From: Rhodococcus wratislaviensis
GTDB lineage: Bacteria > Actinomycetota > Actinomycetes > Mycobacteriales > Mycobacteriaceae
DNA: 64,000 nucleotides
Reading direction: 5' to 3'
Assembly (NCBI RefSeq): GCF_900455735.1
Contig: NZ_UAUI01000001.1
Coordinates: forward strand, 372,001-436,000
Both the position numbers and the translations under genes were made by a program. Positions 1-8,551 of this stretch are shown piece after piece. A model generated the notes under the pieces. It saw only the letters and a list, made by a program, of their open reading frames with translations. It was not told the origin of the DNA and ran no database searches. The stretch's first letter is position 1, and every line of letters begins with the position of its first letter.

Positions 1-723
1 AATCTCGACCTGCTGGTGGTTCGGGAAGGAACCGAAGGCCCGTACACCGGCAACGGGGGCGCACTCCGCGTCGGAACTCCCCACGAAGTCGCTACGGAAG
101 TCAGCGTCAACACACGTTTCGGCGTCGATCGACTTCTCCGCGAGGCGTTCGAACGCGCCGCGGTCCGGCGGCAGCGGGTGACGATCGTGCACAAACCGAA
201 CGTTCTCGCGTTCGCCGGCTCCTTGTGGACGCGCGCTGCCGACGAACTGGCGACGCTGTATCCAGAAGTCGAGGTCGATCACATGCTCGTCGATGCTGCC
301 ATGCTGCATCTCGTCACAAACCCTGCCCGATTCGACGTCATCGCCACCGACAACCTGTTCGGCGACCTCATCACCGACCTCACTTCCGCCCTGGGCGGGG
401 GTGTCGGGCTGGCGGCAAGCGCGAACATCGACGGCTCACGAAGGAATCCCGCCATGTTCGAACCAGTACACGGGAGTGCCCCGGATATCGCGGGTCGAGG
501 TGTCGCCGATCCCACGGCCGCGATCCTCTCGACAGCGTTGATGCTGCATCACCTCGGGCTGTCGCATGAGGCGAACACCATCGACCAGGCAGTTCGGGAC
601 CACGTCGCATCCCGCGGACAACAATCCTGCTCCACCGAGGAAATCGGTGAGCAGATCAGGAGCCGAGTAGGTTCCGAATCACTCACACCGCCTCAGCGTC
701 GGCCGGCTGCCAGTTCGCAATAA
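1..723 (+). CDS. leuB: 3-isopropylmalate dehydrogenase, C-terminal part
   Basis: The reading frame is open from base 1, so the gene is cut by the window edge and about 240 C-terminal residues are present. LeuB oxidatively decarboxylates 3-isopropylmalate with NAD in leucine synthesis. Family landmarks visible are [12 protein letters not shown] near the start of the visible part, a VHKPNVL segment with the catalytic lysine, [11 protein letters not shown] with the metal-binding aspartates, and [14 protein letters not shown] in the cofactor region. Similarity to the mycobacterial enzyme is close throughout. The last 15-20 residues run past the usual end, and the gene overlaps the 3' end of the convergent ArsR gene by 41 bases. 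Tartrate dehydrogenase-type relatives are a less likely alternative. Confidence 0.92.
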   Translation, partial: NLDLLVVREGTEGPYTGNGGALRVGTPHEVATEVSVNTRFGVDRLLREAFERAAVRRQRVTIVHKPNVLAFAGSLWTRAADELATLYPEVEVDHMLVDAAMLHLVTNPARFDVIATDNLFGDLITDLTSALGGGVGLAASANIDGSRRNPAMFEPVHGSAPDIAGRGVADPTAAILSTALMLHHLGLSHEANTIDQAVRDHVASRGQQSCSTEEIGEQIRSRVGSESLTPPQRRPAASSQ

Positions 724-1066
724 GTGCCACGAGACCGGGAAAGCGGTCGTCGAGGTCTTCCGTGCGGACTCGGCTGCGCCGCTCGAGCCCGTGCTGCCGC
801 TGTCGGATGACGCCGGCTTCCCTGAGCGCTTTGAAGTGATGGGTGAGGCTCGACTTCGGCCGGTCGAATCCGAACCAACCGCAGGTGTGGTCGTATTCCT
901 CCGAGCCGGTCAAGAGCCGATTGACGATTGTCAGTCGCAGCGGGTCGGCGAGAACGCCCATGACCCGCTCCAGACGTATCTCCGATGCCGCCGGTTCAGG
1001 CAGCGGCATCGGCAGGGAAAGCTCTTCGCTGTCGCTCATGCGATAGGTCGGCGCAAGATCAGTCAT
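683..1066 (-). CDS. ArsR-family winged-helix regulator
   Basis: This is a 127-residue protein of ArsR type. The N-terminal half has the family signature [15 protein letters not shown], and the recognition helix is in [16 protein letters not shown], followed by a basic wing ([12 protein letters not shown]). I see no CxC metal site, so the inducer is probably organic or redox rather than a metal. The ATG at 1066 is preferred because an upstream in-frame start at 1108 would lie inside the operators. It is transcribed divergently from the MFS gene that starts at 1170, and the gap between them holds three palindromes, so autorepression and control of the transporter are likely. Its end overlaps the end of leuB. 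Confidence 0.85.
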   Translation of the reverse strand: MTDLAPTYRMSDSEELSLPMPLPEPAASEIRLERVMGVLADPLRLTIVNRLLTGSEEYDHTCGWFGFDRPKSSLTHHFKALREAGVIRQRQHGLERRSRVRTEDLDDRFPGLVALIANWQPADAEAV

Positions 1067-1084
1067 AGATCCAGCATAGCGCCA

Positions 1085-1140
1085 GTACGAATTTTGTCGT
1101 ACCATCATGTACGAGAATTATCGTACTGGTACGACCAGTA
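1085..1140. promoter_or_regulatory. Three palindromic operators between arsR-type gene and MFS gene
   Basis: Two 18-bp palindromes of the form gtacga-N6-tcgtac lie at 1085-1102 and 1109-1126, centred 24 bp apart. A third perfect palindrome, tactggt-acg-accagta, occupies 1124-1140 and shares bases with the second. They fill the gap between the two divergent starts (1066 and 1170). Inference: they are binding sites for the adjacent ArsR-type repressor. Confidence 0.72.
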
Positions 1141-1169
1141 TCGAACTGCACATGGAAGAGGAGACAGCG

Positions 1170-2456
1170 ATGGCACAGACTTCGGCCGGCCCGAGGGAAC
1201 TGGGGTGGTCACTCGCCGCCGCAAGTACCGTGACGGCCGTGTTCGTGCTGTCGAACGCGCCCACTCCGCTGTACACGCGCTGGCAAGCGGAATGGGGATT
1301 CAGTTCGGGAACCTTGACGATCGTGTTCGGGGCGTACATGGTCGGGTTGATCGGGACCCTTCTCGTCGCAGGGAAGCTCGCCGATCGATACGGGCGGAAG
1401 ATTGTGCTCGTCCCAGGCCTGATCGCCGCGGTCACCGCAGCGGGGCTCTTCCTGTCGGCGACGAACGTACTGTGGTTGCTGGCGGCCAGGCTGCTCGCGG
1501 GGGCCGCAGTCGGCGCGGCCGTCACCGCGGGCATGTCGGCTACGATCGATCTCGCCCCCGATCACCGGCACCGGACCGGATCCATGATCGCCTCCGCTGC
1601 AATGGTATTCGGTGCCGGACTCGGCCCCCTTCTGTCCGGGACGTTCTCCCAGCTCATCGACACACCCCAGTCCTGGATATTTGGAATCGTGCTGACAGTG
1701 ACGGCGCTGACACTGGTCGTCGCGATACGGCTGCCACTCCACCGCGGATTCGCACCGGACGGTCCTGTCGAGCGTCTCTGGTCGTGGCCTTCCGTTCCGC
1801 GCCCGAATCGCCGTGAACTCGTCTGGGGAGCAGCTGCATTCGCCCCGGGTATTACCTCGACCTCCTTCTTCCTCTCCCTCGGACCCTCGGTCCTCGCGAC
1901 CGGCATCAACGCCCCCAGCCCGCTACTCGCGGGTGCGGCGGCATGCGGCATGTTTCTGGTAGCAACCGGAATCCAATTCGCCCTTGCGCACCTGCGTACC
2001 AGAACCCATCTCGCGCTGAGTTCCTCCGCAGCGTTCGTCTCGATGGTGACGCTGACGGCGAGCGTCACCATCTCCGCGACACCGGCGTTGTTCGTCATCG
2101 CCGCACTTCTTGCCGGTGCCGCACAGGGCCTCGGCCAGCTTGCGGCACTGACGCTGATCGGCACCCGAATCCCCTCGAACCATCGCGCCGAAGCAAACGC
2201 GGCATTGAACATTGCCGGCTACATTCCTGCGGCTCTGCTACCCGTGGGAACGGGCTATCTGATCCAATTCGTACCCTTCAGCGCAGCCGTCATCACGTTC
2301 GCGGCAGCCGTCATGGCATTCTCCCTCGCCGCCCTGATCACCGTACGAATCAGCACAGCCGGACACCTGCGTCCCGCCGCCTCGGACGAGCACGTGATGC
2401 GCGGGGAGACGAATGCCACCGCCGAGGAAGCACTACTCGAAGGGGCGCGGCCATGA
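1170..2456 (+). CDS. MFS drug/metabolite exporter (12 TM)
   Basis: This is a 428-residue major facilitator superfamily transporter in the inner membrane. The usual motif A between helices 2 and 3 is seen as GKLADRYGRKIVL, and about twelve hydrophobic segments follow. An alanine-rich helix 4-5 region and a short hydrophilic loop near the middle (about residue 205) fit the DHA1-like plan. The ATG at 1170 is chosen because gaggagacagcg directly precedes it; ATGs at 1107 and 1152 have no such site and the first lies within the operators. Control by the divergent ArsR regulator is likely. The substrate cannot be deduced. Confidence 0.85.
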   Translation: MAQTSAGPRELGWSLAAASTVTAVFVLSNAPTPLYTRWQAEWGFSSGTLTIVFGAYMVGLIGTLLVAGKLADRYGRKIVLVPGLIAAVTAAGLFLSATNVLWLLAARLLAGAAVGAAVTAGMSATIDLAPDHRHRTGSMIASAAMVFGAGLGPLLSGTFSQLIDTPQSWIFGIVLTVTALTLVVAIRLPLHRGFAPDGPVERLWSWPSVPRPNRRELVWGAAAFAPGITSTSFFLSLGPSVLATGINAPSPLLAGAAACGMFLVATGIQFALAHLRTRTHLALSSSAAFVSMVTLTASVTISATPALFVIAALLAGAAQGLGQLAALTLIGTRIPSNHRAEANAALNIAGYIPAALLPVGTGYLIQFVPFSAAVITFAAAVMAFSLAALITVRISTAGHLRPAASDEHVMRGETNATAEEALLEGARP

Positions 2457-2598
2457 CACGGACGGTCGCGTCGCCGAGCGCCTCGTGTCTTCCGGTCGAT
2501 GGGTCGGACCCGTCAACCCTTGTCAGGAGCTCGGCTGAGGGGCTTGACTGAAACCTGGGTCTCGATCGCCCCAGGTCGAACAGACAGGGAGGATGCAT

Positions 2599-3612
2599 AT
2601 GCCAACCCATCAGGCAGTTCACGTCCAGGCCCCCGGTGAGCCGCTGACACTCGTCGACGTCGAAACCGGGTCGCCCCCGCGCGACCACGTACGCATCGCG
2701 GTGTCGGCGTGCGGAGTGTGCGGCACCGACCACGCCTTCGTCAACGGCGCGTTCCCGGACATGTCTTGGCCCCTGACACCTGGACACGAGATCGCCGGAA
2801 CCATCGCCGAACTCGGCGACGGCGTCGACAACTACGCCGTCGGCGACCGCGTCGCTGTGGGTTGGTTCGGTGGACACTGTAACCAGTGCATCCCCTGCCG
2901 TCAGGGCTCCTTCATTCATTGCGAGAAGTTGCAGGTGCCGAGCTGGCAGTACCCCGGCGGCTACGCCGAGTCGGTGACCGTTCCGGCCAACGCACTGGCC
3001 CGGATTCCGAATGAGCTGTCCTTCGCGGAAGCCGCACCCATGAGCTGTGCCGGGGTCACCACGTTCGACGCACTGCGCAAAACCAGGGCCGTCCCAGGCG
3101 ACCGCGTCGCCATCCTCGGCATCGGCGGACTCGGCCACCTCGGTGTGCAGTTCGCCCGGGCGATGGGCTTCGAGACGATTGCCATCGCGCGCGGCGCCGA
3201 CAAAGGCGACGACGCCCGTCAGCTCGGCGCCCACCACTACATCGATTCCACCGCCGGCGACGTCAGCGAAGCGTTGCGGGCACTTGGTGGTGTGTCAGTG
3301 GTTCTGGGGACCGCGGCGAACTCGAAAGCGATGGGTGATGTGGTCGGTGGACTGCTTCCGCTCGGTGAACTCACCGTCGTCGGTGTTACGCCCGACCCAT
3401 TGCCGATCAGTCCCCTGCAGCTGATCACTCCCGGCCTCGATGTCACCGGCCACCCCTCCGGCACCGCCCGCGACGTCGAGGAGACGATGCACTTCGCGGT
3501 CCTGTCAGGTGTGCGGGCCCGAATCGAGGAACGGCCCCTGACTCGGGCGGCGGAGGCCTACGCGGCGATGGAGGAAGGACGTGCACGCTATCGGATGGTC
3601 CTCACCATGTGA
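2599..3612 (+). CDS. Zinc-dependent alcohol dehydrogenase (MDR family)
   Basis: This 337-residue medium-chain dehydrogenase carries both zinc sites: catalytic Cys38 (CGVCGTD) and His63-Glu64 (GHE), and four structural cysteines at 94, 97, 100 and 108. The Rossmann motif is GIGGLG, followed by FARAMG. The family oxidises primary or secondary alcohols with NAD(P), and the arrangement resembles AdhA/YahK-type enzymes. Two ATGs are close together (2593 and 2599). The second is preferred, since agggagg lies about eight bases before it but almost touches the first. It stands alone between the MFS gene and a convergent gene. The substrate is unknown. Confidence 0.9.
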   Translation: MPTHQAVHVQAPGEPLTLVDVETGSPPRDHVRIAVSACGVCGTDHAFVNGAFPDMSWPLTPGHEIAGTIAELGDGVDNYAVGDRVAVGWFGGHCNQCIPCRQGSFIHCEKLQVPSWQYPGGYAESVTVPANALARIPNELSFAEAAPMSCAGVTTFDALRKTRAVPGDRVAILGIGGLGHLGVQFARAMGFETIAIARGADKGDDARQLGAHHYIDSTAGDVSEALRALGGVSVVLGTAANSKAMGDVVGGLLPLGELTVVGVTPDPLPISPLQLITPGLDVTGHPSGTARDVEETMHFAVLSGVRARIEERPLTRAAEAYAAMEEGRARYRMVLTM

Positions 3613-3641
3613 TCCTTCTCGGCAGGGTTGATCGCCTGCCT

Positions 3642-4115
3642 TCAGCGGAGTTCGTTGCCGCTCCGCCGTTCGACGCCCCAGGTGCCGGAAGGGCCGTGGA
3701 GCTTCTCGTATGCTGCCTTTTCGGCGTCATGACGTGACGCCTTCCTCGGGTTCTCCAGATCGGGCGGCAGCCCGTGCCTCTCGAGGCGTCGAGATCGGTT
3801 CTGCGCCATATACGACACTGCGTAGAACACGGCGAGGAGCACTCCGAGCAGAACCATGGAGGCTCGCAGTCCGAGCGGTCCTGGGAACAGGAAGAACGCG
3901 GCGAAGACCGGAACGAACGGGACCATGCTGCGAACGAGGTGCCGGGGAACCGCCCAGTCACCGACCAGGTCGTTGCGGACCCAGTCCTGCATGGAGTCGG
4001 GAAGTTTGCGGCCTACCGCGTAGCCCAGCCACTGTATGGGGCCGGGCCGGGTTCGTTGCGTGGTTCGCGACATGACGACTACCTGTTCACGTTGTGCTGA
4101 AGTCGAATTCGACAT
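3642..4115 (-). CDS. DUF5313 membrane protein
   Basis: This 157-residue protein of unknown function is typical of mycolic-acid bacteria. The conserved core is GPIQWLGYAVGRKLPDSM followed by WVRNDLVGDWAVPRHL, then a hydrophobic hairpin (VPFVPVFAAFFLFPGPL and ASMVLLGVLLAVFYAVSYM) that gives two membrane helices. The C-terminal tail is charged and cytoplasmic in the simplest model. The ATG at 4115 follows gaggacaatc, a good ribosome site. A second ATG (MSRTTQ) 18 residues in matches the start of many relatives and is an alternative. The gene starts only 8 bases after the stop of the MarR gene, so the two form an operon. Confidence 0.8.
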   Translation of the reverse strand: MSNSTSAQREQVVVMSRTTQRTRPGPIQWLGYAVGRKLPDSMQDWVRNDLVGDWAVPRHLVRSMVPFVPVFAAFFLFPGPLGLRASMVLLGVLLAVFYAVSYMAQNRSRRLERHGLPPDLENPRKASRHDAEKAAYEKLHGPSGTWGVERRSGNELR

Positions 4116-4123
4116 GATTGTCC

Positions 4124-4600
4124 TCATTGATCGAGCGCGCCCGCTCTGAGCGCAGCCTGATTGACGCGGGTGAGAACGTCGTGAAGTTCTTCGAGTTCGG
4201 CCAGGCTGACACCGAGCTTCTCGATCACGGCGGGCGGAATCTTCTCGGCTTCCGCACGTAGTGCAGCACCGGCTGCGGTCAGTTCGACATCCAGTTGCCT
4301 CTCGTCGGCCCGGCTGCGGGTGCGCGTGATCAGCCCGGACGCCTCGAGACGCTTGAGGAGCGGCGAGAGGGTGGGTGAATCGAGTTGCAGCGCGGTCCCG
4401 ATCTCCTTGACCGCCATCGGGGCCTTGCCCCAGAGCGCGAGCATGACGAGGTACTGCGGATGCGTCAGCCCCATCGGTTCGAGCAATGGGCGGTAGACGG
4501 CGAGCACCGCCCGGTTCGCGATCGCGAGCGCGAAACACACCTGCCGGTCGAGAGCGAGCAGATCGTCGCCGGCCTTCCCTTGCTGGATGTCTGCGGTCAT
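4124..4600 (-). CDS. MarR/OhrR-type redox-sensing repressor
   Basis: This is a 158-residue MarR-family regulator most like OhrR, the organic-hydroperoxide sensor. The first helix has LALDRQVCFALAIANRAVLA with a single cysteine, Cys22, at the position of the OhrR peroxidatic cysteine. It is the only cysteine in the protein, which suggests a one-Cys type. The next helix, YRPLLEPMGLTHPQYLVMLALW, is also OhrR-like, and the winged helix follows (LDSPTLSPLLKRLEASGLI). No ohr peroxidase gene is adjacent; the downstream partner is the DUF5313 gene. A long perfect palindrome just upstream (4613-4657) is its probable operator. Confidence 0.88.
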   Translation of the reverse strand: MTADIQQGKAGDDLLALDRQVCFALAIANRAVLAVYRPLLEPMGLTHPQYLVMLALWGKAPMAVKEIGTALQLDSPTLSPLLKRLEASGLITRTRSRADERQLDVELTAAGAALRAEAEKIPPAVIEKLGVSLAELEELHDVLTRVNQAALRAGALDQ

Positions 4601-4612
4601 GTCATCAGACTA

Positions 4613-4657
4613 CCAGAATGATTCGTGCAATAACTAATATCGCACGAATCATTCTGG
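4613..4657. promoter_or_regulatory. 16-bp-arm inverted repeat upstream of the OhrR-like gene
   Basis: A perfect inverted repeat with arms ccagaatgattcgtgc (4613-4628) and its complement (4642-4657) surrounds a 13-base AT-rich spacer. It fills the 73-bp gap between the hemQ stop and the ohrR-like start. It may be the regulator's operator, a terminator for hemQ, or both. The lack of a U-tract after the second arm in the hemQ direction favours an operator. Confidence 0.65.
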
Positions 4658-4673
4658 AGGTAGTCGACGATCG

Positions 4674-5366
4674 TCACGGTAGACGCGCAACGAGGGCATC
4701 CAGGCCGGTTCGCGGACCGGAGAAGAACGGCGTCTCCAGCCGAACGTGCCGGCGCGCGTCGGTCGCGCGAAGGTCGCGCATCATGTCGACGATCCGGGTC
4801 GGGTCCGGAGCCTCGAAGGCGAGGATCCACTCGTAGTCGCTCAACCCGAAGGAACTGACAGTGTTGGCCCGCACGTCCGGGTAGGCGCGAGCCGCTCGGC
4901 CGTGCTCGGCGAGCTGCCGTCGCCGTTCGGCGTCCGGCAACAGATACCACTCGAGCGACCGGTTGAACGGGTACACGCACACGAATTGCCCCGGCTCCTC
5001 ATCGGCCACGTACGCCGCGATGTGACTACGGTTGAATTCGGCCGGCCGGTGGAGCGCGGCCGCACTCCACACCGTCGTACACGCTCGACCGAGTCGGCAG
5101 CGCCGGAAACCGGAGTAGGCGGCCTGCAATCCTTCGACGGTGTCGGCATGCGTCCAGATCATGAAGTCGGCATCTCCGCGTAGCCCTGCGACGTCGTAGA
5201 TTCCGCGGATCGCGACACCGGACTCGGCGACCTCCTCGAAATAGGTCTGCACATCCTCCACGACCTCGTCACGCGCGTCCGGCAACGCGCCGGGGACCAC
5301 CTGGAACACGGTGAACATCATGAACCGCACGCGTTGATTGAGTTCGGTGAAGCGAGAACCGGTCAA
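4674..5366 (-). CDS. hemQ: Coproheme decarboxylase HemQ (ChdC)
   Basis: This 230-residue protein is close along its whole length to actinobacterial HemQ, which converts iron-coproporphyrin III to heme b in the coproporphyrin-dependent pathway. Conserved stretches are [48 protein letters not shown] and [19 protein letters not shown]. The start appears to be TTG at 5366, spaced after gagaggt, and alignment with mycobacterial HemQ supports it. The gene begins 6 bases after the rhodanese stop, so the two are almost certainly co-transcribed and perhaps translationally linked. The older name for the family is chlorite dismutase-like. Confidence 0.93.
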   Translation of the reverse strand: MTGSRFTELNQRVRFMMFTVFQVVPGALPDARDEVVEDVQTYFEEVAESGVAIRGIYDVAGLRGDADFMIWTHADTVEGLQAAYSGFRRCRLGRACTTVWSAAALHRPAEFNRSHIAAYVADEEPGQFVCVYPFNRSLEWYLLPDAERRRQLAEHGRAARAYPDVRANTVSSFGLSDYEWILAFEAPDPTRIVDMMRDLRATDARRHVRLETPFFSGPRTGLDALVARLP

Positions 5367-5372
5367 GGCGGG

Positions 5373-6200
5373 CTACCTCTCGACCGGGACGCCGACCAAC
5401 GAGCCGTACTCCACCCAGGAGCCGTCGTAGTTCCGAACCTCGGGGTAACCGAGCAGTTCGTGGAGAACGAACCAACTGTGCGCCGATCTTTCGCCGATCC
5501 GGCAATAGACGATGATGTCCTTCGTCTCGTCGAGGCCGGCGTCGGCGTACAGCGCGCGGAGTTCGTCCTCGCTGCGGAAGGTGCCGTCGTCAGCGGCAGC
5601 CTTGGACCACGGCACGTTGACAGCAGTCGGGACGTGCCCCGGAACCTGGGGTTGTTCCTGCGGGAACTGCGCCGGGGCGAGGATCCTCCCGGAGAATTCG
5701 TCGGGAGACCGGACGTCGACGATATTCTTCTTCCCGATCTGCTCGATCACCTCGTCGCGGTGCGCCCGGATTCCCGACACGGGCTCGGACGCCACGTAAT
5801 CGGTAGCCGGTCGGGTGACCTTCTCGCTCGACAGAGGCCGACCGTCGAGCTCCCACTTCTTACGTCCGCCGTCGAGCAGCCGGACGTCCCGGTGGCCGTA
5901 GAGCTTGAAGTACCAGTACGCGTACGCCGCGAACCAGTTGTTGTTTCCGCCGTACAGGATCACCGTGTCGCCGTTGGCAATTCCTCTCCCGGACAGCAGC
6001 TTCTCGAACGATCGCCGGTCGATGAAGTCACGGCGCACCGGGTCTTGAAGATCGCGCTTCCAGTCGATGCGGACGGCACCGTCGATGTGGTTCTTCTCGT
6101 ACTGCGCGGTGTCCTCGTCCACCTCGACAAGGACGACGTCGGGGTCCTTGCCGTGTTCGACAACCCAATCGGCGTCGACCAGAAAATTGCTTCTACTCAT
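5373..6200 (-). CDS. Thiosulfate/3-mercaptopyruvate sulfurtransferase (tandem rhodanese)
   Basis: This 275-residue protein has two rhodanese domains. The N-terminal one lacks the cysteine; the C-terminal one has the active loop CRIGERSAH with catalytic Cys233. It moves sulfane sulfur from thiosulfate or mercaptopyruvate to an acceptor such as cyanide or a thiol. Segments ILYGGNNNWFAAYAYW and VRLLDGGRKKWELDG are typical of the SseA/CysA group. The ATG at 6200 follows aaggatgaacg. It is divergent from the sulfite reductase gene, with a shared 105-bp promoter that contains an inverted repeat, and is followed by hemQ 6 bases on. The context suggests sulfur assimilation. Confidence 0.92.
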   Translation of the reverse strand: MSRSNFLVDADWVVEHGKDPDVVLVEVDEDTAQYEKNHIDGAVRIDWKRDLQDPVRRDFIDRRSFEKLLSGRGIANGDTVILYGGNNNWFAAYAYWYFKLYGHRDVRLLDGGRKKWELDGRPLSSEKVTRPATDYVASEPVSGIRAHRDEVIEQIGKKNIVDVRSPDEFSGRILAPAQFPQEQPQVPGHVPTAVNVPWSKAAADDGTFRSEDELRALYADAGLDETKDIIVYCRIGERSAHSWFVLHELLGYPEVRNYDGSWVEYGSLVGVPVER

Positions 6201-6223
6201 CGTTCATCCTTCGCATGGTTGGC

Positions 6224-6277
6224 AACTGTAGCGTGCACGTATCATTAATGCACGATCTATTCGTCTACGCTACAGTT
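6224..6277. promoter_or_regulatory. Nested inverted repeats in the rhodanese/sulfite reductase promoter
   Basis: An 11-bp perfect inverted repeat, aactgtagcgt at 6224-6234 and its complement at 6267-6277, encloses a second one, cgtgca at 6232-6237 with tgcacg at 6249-6254. It sits midway between the divergent starts at 6200 and 6306. Inference: an operator for a sulfur-responsive regulator that controls both genes. Confidence 0.55.
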
Positions 6278-6305
6278 TCGGGCACACAGTTTCGGAGGAG
6301 CACCG

Positions 6306-7988
6306 ATGACAACAGCGAAGACCCGCCCCGCCCAGGCGAAGGCCCCGCGCGCGGAGGGGCAATGGGCCCAGGGCGACCGTGAGCCGCTCAACGTGAACGA
6401 GCAGGTCAAACAGGATGATGACGGTCTCAACGTGCGCAAGCGGATCGAAGAGGTGTACTGCCACACCGGTGTCGCCGGCATCGACCCGACCGATCGGCGA
6501 AGCAGGTTCCGCTGGTGGGGGCTCTACACCCAGCGCGCACCTGGCATCGAGGGCGGCCGAACCGCCACGTTGCCGCCGGAAGAACTCGAGGACGAGCACT
6601 TCATGCTCCGCATCCGCATCGACGGAGGGGCGCTGACCACCGAACAGCTGCGCGTCGTCGGTGAGGTCTCCCGACTGTTCGCCCGCGACACCGCGGATCT
6701 CACCGACCGCCAGAACATTCAGCTGCACTGGATCAGGGTCGAGGACCTACCCGAAATCTGGCGGAGGCTCGAAGGGGTAGGCCTCACGACCGCCGAATCC
6801 GCAGGCGACACCCCGCGCGTCGTCCTCGGCTCGCCGATGGCCGGCATCGCCGTCGACGAGGTCCTCGACGCCACACCCGCTCTGCACGAGATCACCCGCC
6901 GATTGATCGCAAACCCCGACTACTCCAACCTGCCGCGCAAATTCAAAACCGCCATCTCCGGTCTCCAGGACGTGGTCCACGAGATCAACGATGTGGCATT
7001 CATCGGCGTCGAGCACCCGGAACACGGCCCCGGACTGGATGTCTGGGTCGGTGGCGGTCTCTCGACGAATCCGCGGATCGGCGAGCGCCTGGGCGCGTGG
7101 GTACCGCTGGAAGACGTGCCCGACGTATGGATCGGTATCGTCTCCCTCTTCCGCGACTACGGGTACCGGAGACTGCGGGCGAAGGCACGCCTGAAGTTCC
7201 TCGTCGCGGACTGGGGTGTCGAGAAGTTCCGCGACGTGCTCGAAACGGAGTACCTCGGACGCGCGATGCTCGATGGACCAGCACCCGAACCGCTCGACGA
7301 ACCACGTGATCACGTCGGTATCCAGCGCCAGAAGAACGGTCTCAACGCCGTGGGAATCGCACCCGTCGTCGGCAGGGTCGGCGGCACCGTGCTGACCGAT
7401 TTGGCGCGAGTAGCAGAAGCATCCGGATCCCGACGGGTCCGGATCACCCCGATGCAGAAGCTCGTCATCCTCGACGTGCCCGACGAACAGGTCGACTCGC
7501 TTCGATCGAGTCTCGAAACTCTCGGGTTCCCGTCGCGCCCGTCACCGTGGCGACGGAGCACCATGGCATGCACTGGCATCGAATTCTGCAAGTTCGGGAT
7601 CGTCGAGACCAAGGCGCGAGCCGCCGCACTCATCGCAGAGGTCGAGGAACGACTGGCCGACGTGCAGGATCAGCTCGAGCACCCGATCACATTGCACCTC
7701 AATGGGTGCCCCAACTCGTGCGCACGTATTCAGGTCGCCGACATCGGCCTCAAGGGCATGATCGTGACCGACGTCGATTCCAACCAGGTCGAGGGATTCC
7801 AGGTTCATCTCGGCGGCAGCCTCGGGCTGGACACGAGCTTCGGGCGCAAATTGCGCGGCCACAAGCTTCCCGCCACCGAGGTGCCCGACTACGTCGAGCG
7901 GATCGTTCGACGGTACGTGGCCGGCCGCGAGGGCTCCGAGAAATTCGCGGCCTGGGTCCAACGCGCCGCCGAAGCCGATCTCGCATGA
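6306..7988 (+). CDS. Ferredoxin-dependent sulfite reductase (siroheme, 4Fe-4S)
   Basis: This is a 560-residue assimilatory reductase that takes sulfite to sulfide with six electrons from ferredoxin. The cofactor-binding cysteines are all present: Cys422 and Cys428 (C-x5-C), and Cys468 and Cys472 (NGCPNSC). The two ferredoxin-like and siroheme repeats (DRQNIQLHWIRVEDLPEIW, and RVRITPMQKLVILDVP) are clear. Mycobacterial relatives were first named nirA (nitrite reductase) but act on sulfite; the partner rhodanese gene supports the sulfite role here. The ATG at 6306 follows ggaggagcaccg. No cysH or other sulfate-assimilation gene follows. Confidence 0.92.
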   Translation: MTTAKTRPAQAKAPRAEGQWAQGDREPLNVNEQVKQDDDGLNVRKRIEEVYCHTGVAGIDPTDRRSRFRWWGLYTQRAPGIEGGRTATLPPEELEDEHFMLRIRIDGGALTTEQLRVVGEVSRLFARDTADLTDRQNIQLHWIRVEDLPEIWRRLEGVGLTTAESAGDTPRVVLGSPMAGIAVDEVLDATPALHEITRRLIANPDYSNLPRKFKTAISGLQDVVHEINDVAFIGVEHPEHGPGLDVWVGGGLSTNPRIGERLGAWVPLEDVPDVWIGIVSLFRDYGYRRLRAKARLKFLVADWGVEKFRDVLETEYLGRAMLDGPAPEPLDEPRDHVGIQRQKNGLNAVGIAPVVGRVGGTVLTDLARVAEASGSRRVRITPMQKLVILDVPDEQVDSLRSSLETLGFPSRPSPWRRSTMACTGIEFCKFGIVETKARAAALIAEVEERLADVQDQLEHPITLHLNGCPNSCARIQVADIGLKGMIVTDVDSNQVEGFQVHLGGSLGLDTSFGRKLRGHKLPATEVPDYVERIVRRYVAGREGSEKFAAWVQRAAEADLA

Positions 7989-8060
7989 TCGGCTCGCACT
8001 GCCGGGCACCACGCAGTCGAAGCTGAGGGAAGTCCCGGAGCACCCGACCGTCGCGGTCTG

Positions 8061-8225
8061 CTACTTGCCGGCGTCGGTGAGGGGCTCGCGCTCGGGGACT
8101 GCGGCCGCATGGTCGTTGACCACGTGCTTCCACCACGAGTCGAGCGGGCTCGGTTCCGGCCACACGATCGCGTCGGCCGGGAGCGGCCCTGTACTTTCAC
8201 GCGGGTGGCTCGATTCCTGTCGCAT
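8061..8225 (-). CDS. Small protein translationally coupled to the ANTAR gene
   Basis: This 54-residue open frame starts with an ATG that shares a base with the ANTAR gene's stop (TGATG at 8223-8227), the layout of translational coupling. The product is hydrophilic and acidic-proline rich, with a tryptophan-bearing core PSPLDSWWKHVVNDH. I recognise no family, and there is no membrane segment. The coupling and the amphipathic core are the only evidence that it is real; chance is possible, since the frame is short. Confidence 0.45.
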   Translation of the reverse strand: MRQESSHPRESTGPLPADAIVWPEPSPLDSWWKHVVNDHAAAVPEREPLTDAGK

Positions 8226-8551
8226 CAACTCGCCTGAGCGTGTCGGCGGGGCGGAAGCTGGTTGACCAGTTGCTCCCACTCTTCGAATCGGGTGGCTTCG
8301 GGCGAGCGACGACGGGGCGAGGGTCCGGCAGCGAGGTCGACCAGGCTCCGGGCAGCGCCGAGGACGGTGAGGTGATGACGCCGGGCGACGTCGAGGAGTT
8401 CGTCGAACGCCTGGGCGTCGCTGCAGCCGCGACCGGCTATCAGGATTCCCTTCGCCGTGCCGAGCAGTTCGCGTCCGTCGGGACGCCTACGAGGGATCAG
8501 GCGTGTCGGGCCGGGAGTCGGAGTGAGTGGTTCGGTGCTGTCCTCGATCAT
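8225..8551 (-). CDS. ANTAR-domain protein (short form)
   Basis: This is a 108-residue protein that consists of little more than an ANTAR domain, an RNA-binding three-helix unit that binds paired hairpins and prevents transcription termination. The domain begins at DGRELLGTAKGILIAGRGC, with helix 2 SDAQAFDELLDVARRHHLTV and helix 3 GAARSLVDLA. No GAF, PAS or receiver domain precedes it, so any signal input must come from a partner protein. The ATG at 8551 follows a ggag element. A paralog with near-identical core residues lies at 60142-60516. A coupled small ORF follows immediately. Confidence 0.82.
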   Translation of the reverse strand: MIEDSTEPLTPTPGPTRLIPRRRPDGRELLGTAKGILIAGRGCSDAQAFDELLDVARRHHLTVLGAARSLVDLAAGPSPRRRSPEATRFEEWEQLVNQLPPRRHAQAS

